A stretch of 26,409 nucleotides of DNA, taken from JAFARZ01 sp036490795. GTDB lineage: Bacteria; Actinomycetota; Actinomycetes; Streptosporangiales; Streptosporangiaceae. Below the pieces are notes generated by a model. It worked only from the letters and a program-made list of their open reading frames with translations. It did no database searches and was not told the origin of the DNA. Where the stretch lies: the NCBI GenBank assembly GCA_036490795.1, contig DASXDG010000076.1:1-26409 (forward strand), read 5' to 3'. The translations under genes and the position numbers were made by a program. Shown here one piece after another: positions 14,145 through 21,129 of this stretch. The stretch's first letter is position 1; the number at the start of each line of letters is the position of its first letter.

Positions 14145-14741
14145 ATGGACCATACTGACCCCGATCCGCCTGGGCTGGCCTCGGTGCCACCCGGGGGGAG
14201 GGGCGAGCACGACCTGGACCGGCTGCTGCGCCGGGTGGCCAGGGGTGATCAGCAGGCGTTCGAGATGGTGTACGACCAGCTCGCCAAGCCTGCCTATGGC
14301 GTGATCCGCCGGGTCCTGCGCGACCCCGCGCAGTCGGAGGAAGTCGCTCAGGAAGTGCTGCTCGAGGTGTGGCGGACCGCGTCCAGGTTCGATCCCGCCC
14401 AGGGCAGGGCGGCCACCTGGGTACTGACCATCGCGCACCGGCGGGCCATTGACCGGGTCCGTTCGGTGACCGCCGCCGCCGAACGCGAACAGAAGACCGC
14501 CGACGTCCCCGTGCCGCACGACGAGGTCGTCGACGCGGTGGAGGCCAGGCTGGACCGCGAACGCGTGCAGCGCTGCCTGGGCGGGCTGACCGATATCCAG
14601 CGGGAATCGCTGACCCTGGCGTACTACGGCGGCTACACCTACCGGCAGGTCGCCGCCCTGCTCGGGGTGACGCTCGCCGCCATCAAAACCCGCATCCGGG
14701 ACGGGCTGATCCGGATGCGCGACTGCCTGGGGGTGAGCTAG
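14145..14741 (+). CDS. sigK: ECF sigma factor of the SigK type
   Basis: A 198-residue ECF (sigma-70 family group 4) factor. Region 2 (about 34-105) includes GDQQAFEMVYDQLAKPAYGVIRRV-like sequence and ATWVLTIAHRRAIDRVR, where core and -10 contacts lie. Region 4 (about 140-195) includes LTDIQRESLTLAYYGGYTYRQVAALLGV and the recognition helix AAIKTRIRDGLIRMRDCL. The following gene is a matching RskA-type anti-sigma factor with no gap between stop and start. ATG 14145 is preferred over ATG 14136 because a SigK-like promoter would start the message exactly there and no well-spaced Shine-Dalgarno is present. The promoter suggests autoregulation. Family is certain; assignment to SigK rests on sequence feel, partner and promoter. 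Confidence 0.88.
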   Translation: MDHTDPDPPGLASVPPGGRGEHDLDRLLRRVARGDQQAFEMVYDQLAKPAYGVIRRVLRDPAQSEEVAQEVLLEVWRTASRFDPAQGRAATWVLTIAHRRAIDRVRSVTAAAEREQKTADVPVPHDEVVDAVEARLDRERVQRCLGGLTDIQRESLTLAYYGGYTYRQVAALLGVTLAAIKTRIRDGLIRMRDCLGVS

Positions 14742-15533
14742 ATGGCCCTGTTCAGTCACGATCTGCACGTGCTGACCGGCGCATACGCCGTGGACGCGCT
14801 CGATGGATCAGAACTGCAGCGGTTCGAACGGCACGTGCGCCGCTGCCAGTCCTGCATGAGTGAGGTGCGCGGCCTGCGCGAGGTCGCCACGTCGCTGGCC
14901 TTCGCCGCGTCGGCGGAAACCCCGCCCGGGCTGCGCGAACGCGTGCTGCAGCTCGCGGCGCAGACCAGGCAGCTTCCGCCGGAGATGACCCACCACGCAC
15001 GACGGCGGTGGAGCTTGCGCGCTTGGCTGTCCCGCCATCGCTGGCTAACCGGGCCGTGGCTGATCTGGATGCCGAGGCTGGCCGGCGTCACCGCCGTAAT
15101 CGCGGTCGTGGCCGCTGTCGTGCTGGGCATCACGCTGTCGGACACCGAGCAGCAGCTGAATAGCCAGCGCTCGCAGAGCGCGGCGATCGCCGCCGTCCTC
15201 GCCGCGCCGGACGCCAGGACCGTTACCGGGACTGTCAAGACCGGCGGCACCACGACGGTCGTGCTGTCCGCGGTGCGGCACGACGTGGTGGTCAGCACGT
15301 CAGGCCTGGCCATGCTGCCAGCGGGCAAGGTGTACGAGCTGTGGCTGATCAGCTCGACCGCCGCCCGCCGGGCGGGCCTGCTGCCCGCCGCCGTCTCCGG
15401 GCGGACCTCGCCGGTGCTCGCGTCCGGGCTTGCCGCCGGTGACGTTCTGGGCATGACCGTCGAGCCGGCTGGCGGCACCGCGCAGCCCACCAGTGCCGTC
15501 ATCTTGGAGCTGAAGCTGCCGACCGGGGTGTGA
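14742..15533 (+). CDS. rskA: Membrane anti-sigma factor, RskA type
   Basis: A 263-residue single-pass membrane protein that should hold SigK inactive until proteolysis releases it. The cytoplasmic N-terminus has the zinc anti-sigma pattern H31-x3-C35-x2-C38 (ERHVRRCQSCMSE). A hydrophobic segment at about 111-133 (AGVTAVIAVVAAVVLGI) is the transmembrane helix. The extracytoplasmic C-terminus (about 134-263) is an RskA C-terminal domain with VYELWLISS and GDVLGMTVEPAGG. The start codon directly follows the sigK TAG, so the pair is co-translated. No neighbouring protease is seen. A strong bidirectional terminator follows. Confidence 0.92.
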   Translation: MALFSHDLHVLTGAYAVDALDGSELQRFERHVRRCQSCMSEVRGLREVATSLAFAASAETPPGLRERVLQLAAQTRQLPPEMTHHARRRWSLRAWLSRHRWLTGPWLIWMPRLAGVTAVIAVVAAVVLGITLSDTEQQLNSQRSQSAAIAAVLAAPDARTVTGTVKTGGTTTVVLSAVRHDVVVSTSGLAMLPAGKVYELWLISSTAARRAGLLPAAVSGRTSPVLASGLAAGDVLGMTVEPAGGTAQPTSAVILELKLPTGV

Positions 15534-15549
15534 GACCAGCGTTAGTTAT

Positions 15550-15608
15550 GAAAATAAAGAGCCGGCACCGTCCGTCAGACCCCCTCGGCCTGGCGGGCGG
15601 CACCGGCT
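15550..15608. terminator. Bidirectional terminator between rskA and the DUF4331 operon
   Basis: The stem 15560-15565/15603-15608 (6 bp), a 2x2 internal loop, then 15568-15574/15594-15600 (7 bp). On the minus strand it is followed by TCTTTATTTT (15559-15550), a good U-tract for the DUF4331 operon. On the plus strand only TTT follows. Confidence 0.75.
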
Positions 15609-15627
15609 TTGGTGCCCCCTTGGCTTT

Positions 15628-15897
15628 TCAGCCGGGCCAGCGGCAGCTGGTCACGCTGCCGCCGGTGATCGTGATGGTCATGGCCTGCTCGCCGTCGGCG
15701 CGCCAGATGGCGTAGTCGCCGGCGGGCAGGCTCGGGAAGACGGCGGCGTAGTCGCCGGTGTCGCGGCGGTGGACCTGCGAGTGCGTGCGCTTCTCGCCGT
15801 CCCGGCTGACCTCGATCTCCCAGCCGTCCATCGCGGCCAGGGTATAGAGGACCAGCGCGCCTACGCCGGCGCCGATATCGAGGACGACGGTGCTCAT
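15628..15897 (-). CDS. Small beta-rich protein of unknown function
   Basis: An 89-residue protein, last of the three-gene operon; its ATG overlaps the DUF4331 stop (ATGA). It has no signal peptide or membrane segment. Short strands alternate with Asp/Gly turns (VVLDIGAGVGALVLYT, WEIEVSRDGEKRT, LPAGDYAIWRADGEQ, MTITITGGSVTS), which suggests a small beta-sandwich of the kind seen in regulatory or carbohydrate-binding modules. Similar actinomycete proteins are sometimes labelled phospholipase, but I see no catalytic residues to support that. Translational coupling suggests it works with the DUF4331 protein. Confidence 0.8.
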   Translation of the reverse strand: MSTVVLDIGAGVGALVLYTLAAMDGWEIEVSRDGEKRTHSQVHRRDTGDYAAVFPSLPAGDYAIWRADGEQAMTITITGGSVTSCRWPG

Positions 15898-17252
15898 GAC
15901 GGGTTGTTGAACCCGCTGTACGGGGTTCCCAGGTAGGGGAACTGACTCAGCGCCGGGGAGCTGACGCTGGCCGGGGTGAGGCCATCGGTCAGCTTGTTCG
16001 CCGCCGCGTCTGGCGTGAACGACTTGTCGACCAGCGCGTAGGTGACGCCGGCTACCGCCCGCAGTTCGATCGCCACCACGTCGTCGGTGACCCGCCGGCC
16101 GTTGGGGAAGCCGCCCGCGTCGCCGCCGAGCAAGCCGTAGATGCTCTGCTTGTCCGGGGCGGTCGGGGCGATGGAGGTATTGAGCCTGAGCATGTCGGCC
16201 AGGGTGTCGCCGGTGAAGTTCTGGAAGCCGGGGATGATGCCGGACGGGATGCCGGTGAGCAGGATGGCTTCCAGGTCGGCGCGCGGCTTACCCGAGCTGC
16301 TGAGCGCGGCCAGATTCGGGAACACGCCGGGATACAGGGCCGGCAGCAGTCCGGCCAGGCCCGGCTGCGTCACGTAGCTGGCGAAGCTCTTGTCGTCGGA
16401 CGGCGGCAGGGAGTTCCACTGGTCTTTCTTGCCGACCGGGATCAGCACCTCGTTGACCAGCGGGTTGCCCAGGCGCGACACCTGGCGGAACGGGCCGCTG
16501 TTGACGGTCGTGCCGCCGTCGGCGTCCCACAGGCTGACCCGCTGGCGACTGGCAGTGGTCCACACGCCGATCGTCGGGTGGCCGCTCCTGGTGAGGGCGC
16601 TGATCGGCACCTGGATGGCGATCGAGTGCACATTCAGGTGGTTGACCGCGTTGACCCCCGCAGCGGGCCCGCTGAACGCGTTCAGGCCGTACTGCGCGTG
16701 CAGGTTCTCGAACGGGCGCAGGTCGCCGAGGTCGAAGATCGCGCCGAGGTCCACGTAGAAGGCATCGGCGCGCTGCCCGGCGAACACTGCGACACCGTTG
16801 CTGAGGTTGTGCACGGCCGTGGCCGCGAGGCTCGCGTAGTTCGGGGTGGACAGCGGGCCGATGTTGCACGGAGGGCAGTTGAGGCCGCTGGCCAGGACCT
16901 TCCCGTTCTCGGAGACCGAGTAGGACTGGCGGCGGTTCCAGTTCGCGCTGGTCAGCGACTCGATCGGGCCGACGTTGTAAAGGAACGTGCCGGGGTCGGC
17001 GACATGCGTGCTGAACCGGAACTGGTAGCTGACGTCGGCACGGCCGTCGCCGTTGTTGTCGATGTGGATCTCATAGAGGACATCGTCGCCGAACTCGTAG
17101 AAGTTCGGGCCGGCGGCCGGACCCTGCAGCGGGATGTAGTTGGCGATCAGAGTCACTGTGCCCGGCTTGTCCGGACTGACGAACGCGTAGACGTCGGTGC
17201 TGTCGGCGACCGGGTCCTTGGAGATCTCCGGTGCTTCGCGGTGCGAGGACAT
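15894..17252 (-). CDS. DUF4331 family protein
   Basis: A 452-residue protein with the hallmark DUF4331 opening SSHREAPEISKDPVADSTDVYAF (first 25 residues; typical of the family) followed by NYIPLQGPAAGPNFYEFGDDVLYEI-type sequence and an acidic DNNGDGRADV loop that could bind calcium. Further typical parts are GVFAGQRADAFYVDLGAIFD-like sequence and the C-terminal GRRVTDDVVAIELRAV. The function of DUF4331 is unknown. The start lacks a signal peptide, while its upstream neighbour has a Tat signal, so export by association is possible. ATG 17252 has AGAGGGA upstream. It is the middle gene of an operon read from a SigK-like promoter. Confidence 0.9.
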   Translation of the reverse strand: MSSHREAPEISKDPVADSTDVYAFVSPDKPGTVTLIANYIPLQGPAAGPNFYEFGDDVLYEIHIDNNGDGRADVSYQFRFSTHVADPGTFLYNVGPIESLTSANWNRRQSYSVSENGKVLASGLNCPPCNIGPLSTPNYASLAATAVHNLSNGVAVFAGQRADAFYVDLGAIFDLGDLRPFENLHAQYGLNAFSGPAAGVNAVNHLNVHSIAIQVPISALTRSGHPTIGVWTTASRQRVSLWDADGGTTVNSGPFRQVSRLGNPLVNEVLIPVGKKDQWNSLPPSDDKSFASYVTQPGLAGLLPALYPGVFPNLAALSSSGKPRADLEAILLTGIPSGIIPGFQNFTGDTLADMLRLNTSIAPTAPDKQSIYGLLGGDAGGFPNGRRVTDDVVAIELRAVAGVTYALVDKSFTPDAAANKLTDGLTPASVSSPALSQFPYLGTPYSGFNNPS

Positions 17253-17276
17253 GCGTGTGTGATCCCTCTGGCTTGG

Positions 17277-17597
17277 TTAGCTGATCGCTTTGGCGATGCG
17301 GGCGGCCAGGGCGCGGTCGCGCACCCGGGTCTGGTTGGTGCCGGAGAACACCTCGATGTCACCGGTCTTGATGTCGCGGACGTGCACGACCAGGGATTTG
17401 TCGGCGGAGGCGGCGGCATTGTCAGGCGTGGCGCTCGCGGCGCTCGCGGCGCTCGCGGCGTTCACGTGCGTGGCCGCGGTCGCGGCGACGCCGAGAGTGG
17501 CGGCCGCGGTGACGGTCAGGCCGGCCCCCGCCGCGCTTTGCAACAGGGACCGCCGGGACAGGTCCGGCGTGGTGGAGTCCTGATGAGTTTTGTTCAC
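17277..17597 (-). CDS. Small Tat-exported protein
   Basis: A 106-residue protein with a twin-arginine signal: LSRRSLLQSAAGAGLTVTAA (about 13-32), then a hydrophobic Ala-rich segment ending near ATHVNA. An (Ala-Ala-Ser)n linker comes from a 9-nt GCGCTCGCG repeat near 17431-17460. The mature part (about 60-106) is short, with SLVVHVRDIKTGDIEVFSGTNQ and RDRALAARIAKAI. No known family is recognised. GTG 17597 is preferred to ATG 17615 because it lies exactly 8 nt after the last base of a SigK-like -10 element, so the message should be leaderless, and the ATG would lie inside the promoter spacer. DUF4331 follows 24 nt downstream. Confidence 0.82.
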   Translation of the reverse strand: MNKTHQDSTTPDLSRRSLLQSAAGAGLTVTAAATLGVAATAATHVNAASAASAASATPDNAAASADKSLVVHVRDIKTGDIEVFSGTNQTRVRDRALAARIAKAIS

Positions 17598-17604
17598 GCG
17601 CGTT

Positions 17605-17631
17605 GTTCGGCACACATGCGCGAACGGATGG
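17605..17631 (-). promoter_or_regulatory. SigK-like promoter of the Tat protein/DUF4331 operon
   Basis: On the minus strand: CCATCC (17631-17626), 15 nt, CCGAAC (17610-17605), then 7 nt and the GTG start. Spacer and distance to the start codon equal those of the sigK promoter at 14111-14137. One base of the -10 differs from CCGAAT. Confidence 0.72.
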
Positions 17632-17677
17632 GTCAGATCCGTAGAAATTTCACGAAAATATAAGGGGCCGCGCCCCG

Positions 17678-17875
17678 CTACGGGACCAGCACGGCCTTGC
17701 CGGGAGTGCGGCGGGAGCCGACCTGCTCGTATGCCTCGGCGGCCCGCGCCAGCGGGTAGGTGCCGGCGATCTGGACGGTCAGTTGCCCGGTAGCGACGAG
17801 CCCGGCTAGGTGGCGCATGCCCGTGGCGGCCGGTTCCGGCGCCGGGACCGTGGCGAGTCCGACGGCCTCGCCGTA
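17678..17875 (-). pseudogene. C-terminal remnant of a zinc/quinone-type alcohol dehydrogenase
   Basis: A 65-codon minus-strand frame, closed on both sides by stops, reads MRHLAGLVATGQLTVQIAG, YPLARAAEAYEQV and GKAVLVP at its end. This is the standard C-terminus of MDR-family NAD(P)H-dependent oxidoreductases (quinone reductase/alcohol dehydrogenase). About 250 residues, including the whole nucleotide-binding domain, are missing, and the fragment ends abruptly 25 nt before the NUDIX gene. Confidence 0.75.
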
Positions 17876-17900
17876 TTAGCTAAGCAGCAGTGCGCGCACC

Positions 17901-18455
17901 GTGGTAAGGATACGTGTGCCCACTCTCACCGAACTCCTCGCCGGGTACCGGACACACGGGACGGCAGAGGCGGCCGACGTGGAGCGCCTGCGCGCGCTCA
18001 TCCAGACCGAGCCTGATGTCTGGTCGCGCGCGGTTCCGCTGCACGTCACGGGTTCGGCCGTCGTCGTGCATCCGCCGACCGGGCGGATGCTGCTGCGCTG
18101 GCACGAGCGGCAGCAGGCCTGGCTCCAGGTCGGCGGGCACGGCGATCCAGGCGAGACGGACCCGCTGGCCATCGCGCTGCGCGAAGCGCGGGAGGAGACC
18201 GGGCTCACCGACCTGACCCCGTGGCCGGACGGCGAGCTGAGGCACGTGGTGATCGTCTCGGTTCCGGCCAGCGCCGCTCGCGGCGAACCCGCGCACGAGC
18301 ACGCCGACCTGCGTTTCGTCTTCGCCACCGCGTCGCCAGAAACGGCGCGCCAGGAGAACCCGGACGCGCCGCTGCGCTGGCTGACCGCCGCGGCGGCCGA
18401 GCAGCTCACCGCCGAGGACAACCTCCGCGAGACCCTGCGCCGGGTAACGCTCTGA
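17901..18455 (+). CDS. NUDIX hydrolase
   Basis: A 184-residue NUDIX pyrophosphohydrolase. The NUDIX box covers about residues 79-101: GGHGDPGETDPLAIAL then REAREETGL. The spacing between the first Glu and the REAREE core is eight rather than seven residues, so the box carries a one-residue insertion, as seen in some actinomycete members. The metal-binding REAREE is intact. The start is uncertain: GTG 17901 and GTG 17916 (protein start VPTLTELLAG) are both possible and neither has a clear ribosome site. Substrate unknown. It stands between an oxidoreductase remnant and the convergent pspA gene. Confidence 0.87.
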   Translation: MVRIRVPTLTELLAGYRTHGTAEAADVERLRALIQTEPDVWSRAVPLHVTGSAVVVHPPTGRMLLRWHERQQAWLQVGGHGDPGETDPLAIALREAREETGLTDLTPWPDGELRHVVIVSVPASAARGEPAHEHADLRFVFATASPETARQENPDAPLRWLTAAAAEQLTAEDNLRETLRRVTL

Positions 18456-18460
18456 CGGCC

Positions 18461-18506
18461 TAGCTGGCCCTGGTGCCTTAGCTGGCCCTGGTGTCTTAGC
18501 TGGCGG
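18461..18506. repeat. 18-bp tandem repeat over the pspA stop codon
   Basis: TAGCTGGCCCTGGTGCCT (18461-18478), a second copy with one change (18479-18496) and a partial third (18497-18504, TAGCTGGC). The unit is six codons, so on the minus strand the pspA ending Ala-Ser-stop is repeated in frame twice after the true stop. Confidence 0.85.
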
Positions 18507-19239
18507 GTTCGTTGCCGGAGGTAATTTCCGGGGTGCTGCCGCCGGAGCCGAGCTGAGCCTTGAGCGCGGCGAGTTCGCTGTCAACGTCGTGCGCCTGGCC
18601 AACCTGGTCGAGTTCCTTCTGGATGTCGTCGTCGCCACCGCCGACGTCCTCGAGCACACCGGAGGCGAGGAGCTCGTCCAGGGCGCCGGCCCTGGCCTCC
18701 ATCGTGGAGATCTTGTCCTGCGCGCGCTGCAAGGCGGCACCGGAGTCGCTGAGCGTGCCGGAAATGCCTGCTACGTCCTCGTTGATCGAGCTCATCGCGC
18801 TGGCCGCTGTGTACTTCGCCTTCAGTACTTCCTTCTGGCTGCGGAAGCTGTTCACTCGCTGCTGGAGCGCGGCCAGCGTATGGGTGAGCTTCTCCTCTTC
18901 CCCGGCCAGCTCCTGACGCTGGGGCTCCAGCCCCTGGATCTGCGCCTGGGCGGCGGCCTTGCGGGAAAGCGCCTCCCTGGCCAGGTCTTCCCTGCCTTGT
19001 GCGAGCGCCGCCTTGGCCTGATCCTGCAGATGATCGGCCGAGTGCTGGAGCTGCACCTCCTGCAGTTCGATCTGCTTACGGGAAGCCGCGATCGACACCA
19101 GGCCGCGGCGGACCCGGGTGATCTGGTCGAGCATCTGCTCGTAGGAAAGGTCGAGCATCTCGTCGGGCTTCTCAGCCGCGTCGAGTGCCTTGTTAGCCTT
19201 GGCTTGCACGATGTCGTGGGCCCGCTGGAAGAGACTCAT
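18496..19239 (-). CDS. pspA: PspA/IM30 family membrane-stress protein
   Basis: A 247-residue PspA/Vipp1-type protein. It begins MSLFQRAHDIVQAKANKAL, the amphipathic membrane-binding helix, then DLSYEQMLDQITRVRRGL and a long coiled coil (about 30-190) rich in Gln, Glu, Ala and Leu. The acidic, Gly-rich C-terminus (about 200-247) is typical of actinomycete members. Such proteins form ESCRT-III-like rods that protect stressed membranes. No pspB/C or clgR neighbour is present. It reads alone and converges on the NUDIX gene; its 5' region contains a threefold CGCGGTAA motif. Confidence 0.93.
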   Translation of the reverse strand: MSLFQRAHDIVQAKANKALDAAEKPDEMLDLSYEQMLDQITRVRRGLVSIAASRKQIELQEVQLQHSADHLQDQAKAALAQGREDLAREALSRKAAAQAQIQGLEPQRQELAGEEEKLTHTLAALQQRVNSFRSQKEVLKAKYTAASAMSSINEDVAGISGTLSDSGAALQRAQDKISTMEARAGALDELLASGVLEDVGGGDDDIQKELDQVGQAHDVDSELAALKAQLGSGGSTPEITSGNEPAS

Positions 19240-19298
19240 GAACGGAGATTACCCCCAGGGTCGCCAGCGCGATCCTCTCCCGTCCCGCCGACGCCGCC

Positions 19299-19383
19299 AT
19301 TAGCGCGGTAATTAGGCCCAACGCGGTAAAAACACCTGCTCACAGCAACCTTTCCTGTCGCGATAAGACGAATTACCGCGTTG
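19299..19383. promoter_or_regulatory. Three CGCGGTAA motifs upstream of pspA
   Basis: CGCGGTAATT (19304-19313), CAACGCGGTAA (19320-19330) and the exact inverse of the latter (19373-19383) lie within 85 bp, 60-145 nt upstream of the pspA ATG. Repetition in both orientations suggests operator half-sites. The regulator is unknown, and the sites could instead serve the VOC gene at 19476. Confidence 0.45.
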
Positions 19384-19475
19384 ATCGCTGACAGCTCGGG
19401 GCGAGGGCGAAATCCCGTGGCCAGTGTTGCTTCTGGGGCTGGCTGTGGGCGGCGCATCCAGCGTACGCTCGGGCC

Positions 19476-19856
19476 ATGCTTGATCATGTCGGGGTTCAGG
19501 TAAGCGACGTCGAGGCATCTGTGGCGTTTTACACCACTGTGTTCGCGGCGATCGGAGTGCACGAGACGCTGCGTTTCGACACCGAGGACGGACTGGTGGT
19601 GGGGCTGGCGGGGCCGGACGGCATCGCCAAGTTCTGGCTGAGCCCGGCCGGGAACAGCGAAACCCGGGAACTGCACGTGGCGTTCACCGCTGCCGACCGC
19701 GGCCAGGTCGACGCGGTACACGACGCGGCGGCCAAGGCGGGCGTGGAGGTGCTGCACGAGCCGAAGGAGTGGCCCATGTACCACCCCGGCTACTACGGTG
19801 TGTTCCTGCGCGACCTGGACGGGCACAATGTGGAAACCGTGTCCCACGGGGGCTAG
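19476..19856 (+). CDS. VOC superfamily (glyoxalase/bleomycin-resistance-like) protein
   Basis: A 126-residue single-module VOC protein with MLDHVGVQVSDVEASVAFYT at the start and GVFLRDLDGHNVETV at the end. His4, Glu/His residues in RELHVAF (about 65-71) and Glu122 in HNVE are candidate metal ligands. Proteins of this size act as dimers in glyoxalase, epimerase or resistance roles. It is not HsaC, which is a two-module enzyme found at 24333. The start ATG 19476 has no clear Shine-Dalgarno. It converges on kshB and shares the 4-nt CTAG at both stops. A steroid role is unproven. Confidence 0.88.
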   Translation: MLDHVGVQVSDVEASVAFYTTVFAAIGVHETLRFDTEDGLVVGLAGPDGIAKFWLSPAGNSETRELHVAFTAADRGQVDAVHDAAAKAGVEVLHEPKEWPMYHPGYYGVFLRDLDGHNVETVSHGG

Positions 19857-20860
19857 TAGCTGATCCCGACCTCGGGGGTGACCGCCACCGCCTGGCAGGC
19901 CAGGATGTAGCCGTCGGCGAGGTCCGCGTCCTGGAGTACCTCGTTGTGCGCCATCTCGACCTCGCCGCTGGTCAGCTGGCAGGCGCATGCGCCGCAGATG
20001 CCTTGGCGGCAGGAGAACGGCGCCTCCAGGCCGGCGTCGGTGAGCACGTCAAGCAGGCGCGTGCCGGCCGGCCACGGGAGCTCGCGCGTGGCGCCGTCTA
20101 GTTCGACGGTCAGGCTAGCGGTTATGCCTGATCCGGCGTATTCGCTAGCTTCGAAGGGATTGTCCGCCAGCGACAGGAAGCGCTCGACGCGCACCCGTTT
20201 GGCCGGCACGCCGAGGGACCCCAGCGCTTCCCTGGTCGCGCGCAGGAACGGGTCGGGGCCGCAGATGAACGGCTCCCACGCCGCGTACGGCCTGGCCAGC
20301 GCCGCGATCGCGGCCGCGGTCGGCATGCCTTGCAGCGAGTCGAGCCAGTGCAGCAGGACCAGGCGGCCGTCGGACTCGCGCGCCAGCGAGGACAGCGCCG
20401 AGCCGAAGATAACCGACCGTTCGTCCCGGTTGGCGTAGACCAGGACGATGCGCCCGCGCCCCGTGGCCAGCACCGACTTAAGGATCGACATGACCGGCGT
20501 GATCCCGCTGCCGGCCGCGAACAGCAGGAAGTCGCCGTCCAGCGATCGCGGCGTGAACGTGCCGGCCGGCGGCAGCACCTCAAGCACCGATCCGGCCGCG
20601 ACGTTGTCCAGGATCCAGTTCGAGGCGTACCCGCCGGTGGTCCGCTTGACCGCGATGGCCGGCCGCTCGCCGGTGATGACAGGCGAACTGCACAGGGAAT
20701 AGCAGCGCGCCACCGATCCGGTCTGGTCAGAGGGCACCCGGACGGTGATGAACTGTCCGGGGGAGTAGGCGAACGACGTGTCGAGGACCAGCGAGCAGGC
20801 GTCCTCGGTCTCGCGGACGACCGCCGCCACCGGCACCTGGTAGAAGTCGCGAGCGGTCAC
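19853..20860 (-). CDS. kshB: 3-ketosteroid 9-alpha-hydroxylase reductase (KshB)
   Basis: A 335-residue flavin/iron-sulphur reductase that passes electrons from NADH to KshA. FAD domain: Tyr-Ser pair in RCYSLCSSP (about 52-60). NAD domain: FAAGSGITPVMSILKSVL, with CGPDPFL at its end. The C-terminal plant-type 2Fe-2S domain has C284-x4-C289-x2-C292-x29-C322, the canonical spacing. GTG 20860 is chosen because it overlaps the stop of the small upstream gene (GTGA), giving translational coupling. The longer frame upstream is antisense and low-quality. It is last in the kshA-orf-kshB operon. Confidence 0.94.
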   Translation of the reverse strand: MTARDFYQVPVAAVVRETEDACSLVLDTSFAYSPGQFITVRVPSDQTGSVARCYSLCSSPVITGERPAIAVKRTTGGYASNWILDNVAAGSVLEVLPPAGTFTPRSLDGDFLLFAAGSGITPVMSILKSVLATGRGRIVLVYANRDERSVIFGSALSSLARESDGRLVLLHWLDSLQGMPTAAAIAALARPYAAWEPFICGPDPFLRATREALGSLGVPAKRVRVERFLSLADNPFEASEYAGSGITASLTVELDGATRELPWPAGTRLLDVLTDAGLEAPFSCRQGICGACACQLTSGEVEMAHNEVLQDADLADGYILACQAVAVTPEVGISY

Positions 20861-21117
20861 GGCGGAGCTACCGTCAGCCGCCCGCGGACCACGGCCTCCT
20901 CGATGCTGGACCGCAGGCTGGTGCAGGTGGGTATCAGCGCGCCGCGTTTCCCCGGCGCACCGGGTCCGGCGAATTCGCGGCACGCCGCGACGGCGGCCGC
21001 GTCCCACTGCACCGACGTGTGCTCCGGGCTGAACTTGGCCACGAGCACGCGGGCACCGCAGGACTGGCACTCGACCGGTGCGAGTCCATCGAAGCGAGGA
21101 TCACTGTGCTCAGTCAT
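20857..21117 (-). CDS. Small Cys-containing protein between kshA and kshB
   Basis: An 86-residue protein lying 12 nt after kshA and overlapping the kshB start by 4 nt. It has PVECQSCGARVLVAKF with a C17-x2-C20 pair, His33, and two further Cys (46 and 65), which is suggestive of a metal site or zinc-ribbon, but the spacing matches no ferredoxin I know. The Trp/Ala region (VQWDAAAVAACREF) could be a helix. ATG 21117 is the only good start. Operon position implies a role with the 9-alpha-hydroxylase, for example assembly, electron transfer or CoA-substrate handling; this is inference only. I do not recall it from the M. tuberculosis ksh genes. Confidence 0.82.
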   Translation of the reverse strand: MTEHSDPRFDGLAPVECQSCGARVLVAKFSPEHTSVQWDAAAVAACREFAGPGAPGKRGALIPTCTSLRSSIEEAVVRGRLTVAPP

Positions 21118-21129
21118 TGGGCCGGCTGA

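Noticed and set aside
16578..17663. 361-codon plus-strand frame opposite the DUF4331 gene
   Set aside because: Antisense shadow; DUF4331 and the Tat protein on the minus strand have family or signal-peptide support.
19476..19856. VOC protein as a second HsaC
   Set aside because: It is a single 126-residue module without the extradiol ligand pattern; the true HsaC is at 24333-25250.
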